From: Clostridiaceae bacterium
Lineage (GTDB): Bacteria > Bacillota > Clostridia > Peptostreptococcales > Natronincolaceae
Direction of reading: 5' to 3'
Assembly: GCA_020832135.1 (NCBI GenBank)
Contig: JAFIFG010000124.1
Span: 1-64,000 of the forward strand
Length of the DNA stretch: 64,000 nt
The position numbers were made by a program, and so were the translations under genes. Each line of letters opens with the position of its first letter. Positions within the stretch are counted from its first letter, which is position 1. Below, one piece after another: positions 61,101 through 64,000 of this stretch. The notes beneath the pieces are model-generated. The model saw nothing but the letters and a program-made list of their open reading frames with translations. It made no database searches and was not told where the DNA came from.

Positions 61101-61307
61101 TTCCTCAAGAGGTCTTGTGACCAGAGACTCCATTTCATAGGGGCCTACACCTGCATATTGTGTACTAACCACCGCTACTGGAACATTGATTTGGGGTAGA
61201 AGGTCTATAGATAGCCGAGTTAAAGAAACGAACCCCAATAACAAAATAATGAAGATCATCATCACTGTAGTGACGGGACGTTTAACGGCTATATGCGACA
61301 ACTTCAT
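58188..61307 (-). CDS. RND family efflux pump (HAE1/SwrC-like)
   Basis: A 1039-aa RND transporter with 12 membrane helices and two large extracytoplasmic loops. The start HIAVKRPVTTVMMIFIILLL, LGMGMLVDNSIVVLENI (proton-relay Asp near residue 400) and GIVVNNAIVLVDYINIL near residue 925 are characteristic. Gly-rich loop AGGGGN-type sequence (LLGGGGNMFG) is seen in the second periplasmic domain. Relatives in Gram-positive bacteria (SwrC) export amphiphiles such as surfactin. No outer-membrane channel is needed. It abuts the adaptor gene by a TAATG-type junction. Confidence 0.92.
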   Translation of the reverse strand: MKLSHIAVKRPVTTVMMIFIILLLGFVSLTRLSIDLLPQINVPVAVVSTQYAGVGPYEMESLVTRPLEEALATVNNVKSISSTSQEGSSLVIVQFNDGIDMDMATLDMRERVDMIQDFLPEDASTPRVSKIDPGAMPVIQMAITGNKNSEELQRVAEDRIKNRIERLPGVASVDVAGGYEKEVEIIVDPIKLEHYGLSISHVANLLRGENLNLPGGLVEKSNRELLVRTLGEFKSVEEIRNLPIPLHNGGRIHLRDVANVTLGSKDVDRLARTNGEDSIILVVNKQSDFNTVRVADRVNREFQRLSTELDDIEFVMIMDLSDYIKEAIGNVAKNSIFGGILAIIVLFLFLRNIRTTFIIGIAIPISVIATFSLMYFAGITINLMTLGGLALGMGMLVDNSIVVLENIYRFRQEGFSRVEAAKQGAAEVSMAVTASTITTVAVFLPIVFVDGITSMLFKELAMTVTFSLLASLFVSLTIVPMLSSKLLKLSNEVNRRTTLSKKLLDSFQRFFTRLELLYKSILRWALDHRKSTVGLSLIIFITSMGLAFTVGAEFFPSMDEGIITINLELPAGVKLEETDKVATHIEEIVSTIPETESIFVLLGGGGNMFGDTGGRGNIAEIYVMLTGLRQRDRSSRMIADEIRSKTSEIAGAQITVQAMESMGMGGGFSSSPISISIQGDDMEILQDISNDIISFVEGVEGTREVSSSFEDAKPEIQVNVNRDLASHYGLTSAQIAQAVRSSVQGTVATRYKVDGSEIDVVIKSQEHIRKSIINFSHLQIPTPIGITIPLEQVGDITVRQGPTRIQREDQVRTIHVTSDLIGRDLRSVVRDIERNLEEYVMPEGYSYRMGGENEDLVESFRSLGLAVILAVLLVYMVLASQFESLLHPFTIMLSVPLAFSGGALGLFITRRAVSVPAIIGVIILAGIVVNNAIVLVDYINILRSRDMSIREAILTAGPTRLRPILMTALTTILGLLPLALGIGEGTEAQAPLATVVIGGLVVSTLLTLIFIPVMYTILDGTSSFIKKKIFKSKVVTYKA

Positions 61308-62545
61308 TATTTTTCACCTCTTACTATTTTGACTTTGTAACCATCTCTGAGGAAATCTTGACCCTTAACAATAACACGATCCTCTAGTGTTAAGCCATCA
61401 ATAATCTCCACTAATTCACCATTATCTACACCGATGGATATGTCTTTTCTCATGGTTCTTTCTTCTTCTACTACAAAAACATAAAAGGATTCTTCCTCCT
61501 GTAATACAGCTTCACTAGGTAGAATGGTGGTGTTCTGTCTTTCATTTGTATTCATATAAACTTGGGCAAACATACCGGGCTTGATCATACCATCAGGATT
61601 ATCTATGGTAATCTTTACGGTGTAAAGCTGTGTCTTTGCATCAGGAACCGGATTTACTACTTTAATTTCGCCGACTGTTTTTTCATCAGAAACAGCGGGA
61701 ATGATAAGCTCTACAGTATTAGCCTTCAACACCCTGTTAATCATCCCTTCTGTTGCATTGACAATAACCTCCAAGGAAGATATGTCAGTTATGGTTAAAG
61801 CTGGTTGAGCAGAAGCCATACCTCCAACTTCTATGTTTAAGGAGGATATAACGCCACTTATTGGTGCTGTTACCATAGTGTTTTCTAATGTTTTTGAGCT
61901 AGTATGGTATGCGGTACGGGCTTGATTTAATTGAGATTCTAGTGAGGCTAACTGTGCTTCGTGGGCCTTGCTATTTTTATAGTGAAGCTTGGCCTGCTGT
62001 AATTGTATATCAGAAGCTGCTAGCTTTGCCTGTTGATAATCTTGGTATGAAACAGCTCCTGCCTCATATAGTTTCTCTATTCTTTCAAAATTTGCTTGGG
62101 CATGTTCATAACTTTTCTTAGCCCCTTCATAGGCAAGTCTTGTATTATCTACCTGCTGGTGAATTCTTTCTTTTTGTTGGATATAGTTAGCTTTACTGCT
62201 TTCATAAGCAAGACGAGCACCTTCAATTTGGTCTGTAATATTTTCTCTATCTAAAATAAACAAAGTGTCTCCTTTTTTAACGTAATCCCCTAAGGTCACA
62301 TGTAAGGCCCTTACTTCTAAGAGTCCTTGAACTTCAGGAATAATTGTTACAGTATCAATAGCACTAAGTTGTCCGCTTAGGGTAATGCTTTGGGACAGAT
62401 CACCTAATTTTGGATAAGCTACTTCTACAGCGAATATATTCTCTTGTTCCGCCTGTACTTCGATGGATTGGTTATTACCACAGCCAGCTAAGATAAGACT
62501 TGATATAATAAGTCCCCAAATAAGTAATAAAGCTTTCTTTGACAT
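61307..62545 (-). CDS. RND efflux periplasmic-type adaptor lipoprotein
   Basis: A 412-aa HlyD/AcrA-type adaptor with a lipoprotein signal (LILAGCGNN, Cys near residue 22). The order is biotinyl-lipoyl half (ITLSGQLSAIDTVTIIPEVQ), a long coiled coil (about residues 115-215), the second lipoyl half (MVTAPISGVISSLNIEVG) and a beta-barrel with MPGMFAQV-like KPGMFAQVYM. It is the first gene of the efflux operon. Confidence 0.9.
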   Translation of the reverse strand: MSKKALLLIWGLIISSLILAGCGNNQSIEVQAEQENIFAVEVAYPKLGDLSQSITLSGQLSAIDTVTIIPEVQGLLEVRALHVTLGDYVKKGDTLFILDRENITDQIEGARLAYESSKANYIQQKERIHQQVDNTRLAYEGAKKSYEHAQANFERIEKLYEAGAVSYQDYQQAKLAASDIQLQQAKLHYKNSKAHEAQLASLESQLNQARTAYHTSSKTLENTMVTAPISGVISSLNIEVGGMASAQPALTITDISSLEVIVNATEGMINRVLKANTVELIIPAVSDEKTVGEIKVVNPVPDAKTQLYTVKITIDNPDGMIKPGMFAQVYMNTNERQNTTILPSEAVLQEEESFYVFVVEEERTMRKDISIGVDNGELVEIIDGLTLEDRVIVKGQDFLRDGYKVKIVRGEK

Positions 62546-62571
62546 CTATACAATACCTCCAGTACATTAAT

Positions 62572-62587
62572 CTGACCACAGAGTCAG
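62572..62587. promoter_or_regulatory. TetR-type operator upstream of the efflux operon
   Basis: CTGAC-CACAGA-GTCAG is an inverted repeat 27 bp upstream of the adaptor start codon. The TGAC/GTCA half-sites with 6-8 bp spacing resemble AcrR/TetR operators. Confidence 0.55.
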
Positions 62588-62835
62588 TCTATTAATTATA
62601 GAATATTTTGGAACAATATGCAACTGTTGGAAAAGCTATATTTAAAAAAATATAAAGAAAAATACGAAATAATACATACAAATAGAAAAAGATACAAAAC
62701 ATGATGAATTCTCTATAGATACGACTTAAAACATGAAAAACATTTAACACTATGAAAAATTTTAGATATTTAAATATACTAATGCATAGAATTTTAAAAA
62801 GTTTCATAGAGGGGAAGGGGATAAACTTTACTCTA

Positions 62836-63037
62836 TGTGGATAAGGACAAGCTTATTAACATATCTATTAACAAGCCTGTCCCTTCAAAAATCATATTAT
62901 CAACATTTTTACCCACATTATACACAGTTATCCTATGAACATATACACAGATTTAACAAGGAAGAGGGTAGAAAATTATATTTTGTTGAAAAATAAAGTC
63001 GAAATTAGTAAAATAGGAATATACACCCTGTGTATAA
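62836..63037. promoter_or_regulatory. Cluster of DnaA-box-like 9-mers
   Basis: Perfect TTATNCACA-type boxes: TGTGGATAA at 62836-62844 (minus), TTATACACA at 62918-62926 (plus) and TGTGTATAA at 63029-63037 (minus). Related boxes: TTATCAACA at 62897-62905, TTATTAACA at 62853-62861 and ATATACACA at 62941-62949. Six boxes in 200 bp of non-coding DNA is dense. Confidence 0.45.
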
Positions 63038-63065
63038 AATTTATTTCCCATAAGAGGTGTGACCT

Positions 63066-64000
63066 TTGAAAAAAATATTATACTTAATCTATGAAAAAAA
63101 GTCTCTACAAATAAGGTTGTTTGCATTGTTTTTACTACTGATTTATTTCCCTATCTTCTTAAATGCTTTCTTACTTCAGAGACAAACAGTAAATGCTGTA
63201 AAAAAAGAGAGAATAGAGAGCATACAGCAAATTTTAGAAAAGACAAGGGAAAATATAGCCTTTACCATCGATAATGTTGAAAAAGCCGCCAATGATACCT
63301 CTCAGCAGATGGGTATTAGAAAGGGTATTGAGGATTATCATGATTTATCTCTTGAAAGAAAAGCATCCTTTCATAATTTTCTTACACGACAGTTGGCCGT
63401 CCTTAATGACAAAAGCATTTATATAGACAAAGCAGCTATTGTACTGCCTGATGGAACTGTCTTCTTCTATAAAGATGGATTTGATGTTTATACATATGAT
63501 GTTTCATCTGATTTTTTATATAAGAAAGTAATAGCTTCTACAGAGATGATAGATTGGTATCATGTTATAGAGGAAGACTTTTTTATGGATTATGGAGAGA
63601 CAGAAGTGTCCTTCATGACACATAAAATAAAGGATCTTCAGCAGGAAAAGGTGGTTGGGCATCTTCTGGTATTTATAAACGATCAATATTTTCAAGACAT
63701 CTACAGACAAGTATTTATCGGAGAAAATGGAAGGGTAGTACTATATGATGATAAGATAACTCCAATTGATAGAGAGAGGAAGGAATCTTCTTCTAATACT
63801 TTGATAAAGCCTCTGATGGAGGAAACGGGTACTGTAGATATTGTAGAGGAGGTAAAAATAGATAATGAAAACTATCTGCTAAGTATATTACCTCTAGAGA
63901 ATGAGAGGGGATTTGTGACGGGTATGATACCTGTTGAGGAATTGACGAAGTCCATTGAAGATGCCCTCAGAAGGAATAACCAGTTAATTATTTTTGTTAG
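63066..64000 (+). CDS. Membrane sensor protein, 5' part only (dCache-like; probable histidine kinase or similar)
   Basis: The gene is open from TTG 63066 to the window edge (over 310 codons). AAGAGGTG lies 8 nt before the TTG. After a short cytoplasmic start (LKKILYLIYEKKSLQIR) comes a membrane helix (about residues 18-38: LFALFLLLIYFPIFLNAFLL, in part), then about 260 residues of extracytoplasmic domain starting with a long helix and followed by dCache-like alternation. A second membrane helix seems to begin at the edge (NNQLIIFV). Such proteins are often YesM-type histidine kinases or chemoreceptors; the output domain lies outside the window. Confidence 0.75.
   Translation, partial: MKKILYLIYEKKSLQIRLFALFLLLIYFPIFLNAFLLQRQTVNAVKKERIESIQQILEKTRENIAFTIDNVEKAANDTSQQMGIRKGIEDYHDLSLERKASFHNFLTRQLAVLNDKSIYIDKAAIVLPDGTVFFYKDGFDVYTYDVSSDFLYKKVIASTEMIDWYHVIEEDFFMDYGETEVSFMTHKIKDLQQEKVVGHLLVFINDQYFQDIYRQVFIGENGRVVLYDDKITPIDRERKESSSNTLIKPLMEETGTVDIVEEVKIDNENYLLSILPLENERGFVTGMIPVEELTKSIEDALRRNNQLIIFV

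Larger units (their letters stand above)
62546..63065. other. Long intergenic region with TetR operator and DnaA-box-like cluster
   Basis: This 520-bp region separates the divergent efflux operon and the sensor gene. It contains no convincing gene. Beyond the operator at 62572-62587 and the cluster at 62836-63037, a hairpin-like pair GGACAAGCTT / AAGCCTGTCC (62845-62854 and 62873-62882) is visible. Confidence 0.5.

Noticed and set aside
62836-63037. Chromosomal replication origin
   Set aside because: DnaA-box-like sequences are present, but there is no dnaA, dnaN, recF or gyr gene and no clear AT-rich unwinding element next to them.
1-64000. CRISPR arrays, tRNA/rRNA genes, IS elements, prophage
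   Set aside because: No regularly spaced repeats, no cloverleaf or rRNA-like segments and no transposase, integrase or phage structural gene were seen; the island has no flanking direct repeats or tRNA suggesting recent transfer.

Overview
The window is AT-rich and looks like chromosomal DNA of an anaerobic, endospore-forming, low-GC Gram-positive bacterium of the Clostridia. Gene content fits something close to Alkaliphilus or a related peptide- and purine-fermenting genus, but I cannot fix the genus from sequence alone. Evidence for the type of organism: two ger germinant-receptor loci, SpoIIR, SipL, a SpoIID-domain protein, Veg, AAGGAGG-type ribosome binding sites, frequent TTG/GTG starts, and lipoproteins and S-layer (SLH) proteins instead of an outer membrane. 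No rRNA, tRNA, CRISPR array, transposase or phage gene was seen.

Layout. 0-14.7 kb: a SpoIID-amidase fusion, veg with two tandem consensus promoters, arginine deiminase, a YtcJ-type amidohydrolase, a RocB-like M20 peptidase behind a sigma-54-type promoter, two tandem YcdB/SLH secreted proteins with a scar of the duplication between them, and sipL. 14.8-25 kb: ispE-gntR-nucleotidyltransferase, a ger locus (gerA-gerC-gerB-gerB), spoIIR, ddl and a DUF1934 gene. 25-26.3 kb: an HD-GYP protein.

26.3-48.8 kb is the most remarkable part: a purine-fermentation island. It opens with a PucR-type regulator and a cyclase-family hydrolase on the opposite strand. A long operon follows: formiminotransferase, allantoinase/hydantoinase-like amidohydrolase, cysteine hydrolase, UbiX, UbiD, BMC-H, a small helical protein, two more BMC-H, a flavoprotein-like protein, BMC-P, a divergent adenine-deaminase-like enzyme and an NCS2 purine permease. 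Next come a guanine-deaminase-like amidohydrolase, a four-subunit molybdenum hydroxylase, a canonical adenine deaminase, and an aldehyde:ferredoxin oxidoreductase with a MoaD-like protein. Read together, the enzymes line up step by step with the classical clostridial route xanthine -> 4-ureido-5-imidazolecarboxylate -> 4-amino-5-imidazolecarboxylate -> 4-aminoimidazole -> 4-imidazolone -> formiminoglycine -> glycine + formimino-THF, and a bacterial microcompartment shell is encoded in the same operon. Peripheral enzymes funnel adenine, guanine, hypoxanthine and urate to xanthine. The gene-to-step assignment is inference; from memory, similar loci have been catalogued as BMCs of unknown function and later proposed to be for xanthine use.

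48.8-64 kb: a second ger locus (gerB divergent from gerA-gerC), a second HD-GYP protein, an OpuC-type glycine betaine/choline ABC transporter divergent from a GntR-TrkA_C (BusR-like) regulator, an RND efflux operon with its own TetR regulator, a 0.5-kb intergenic region with several DnaA-box-like sequences, and the start of a membrane sensor gene that runs off the window.
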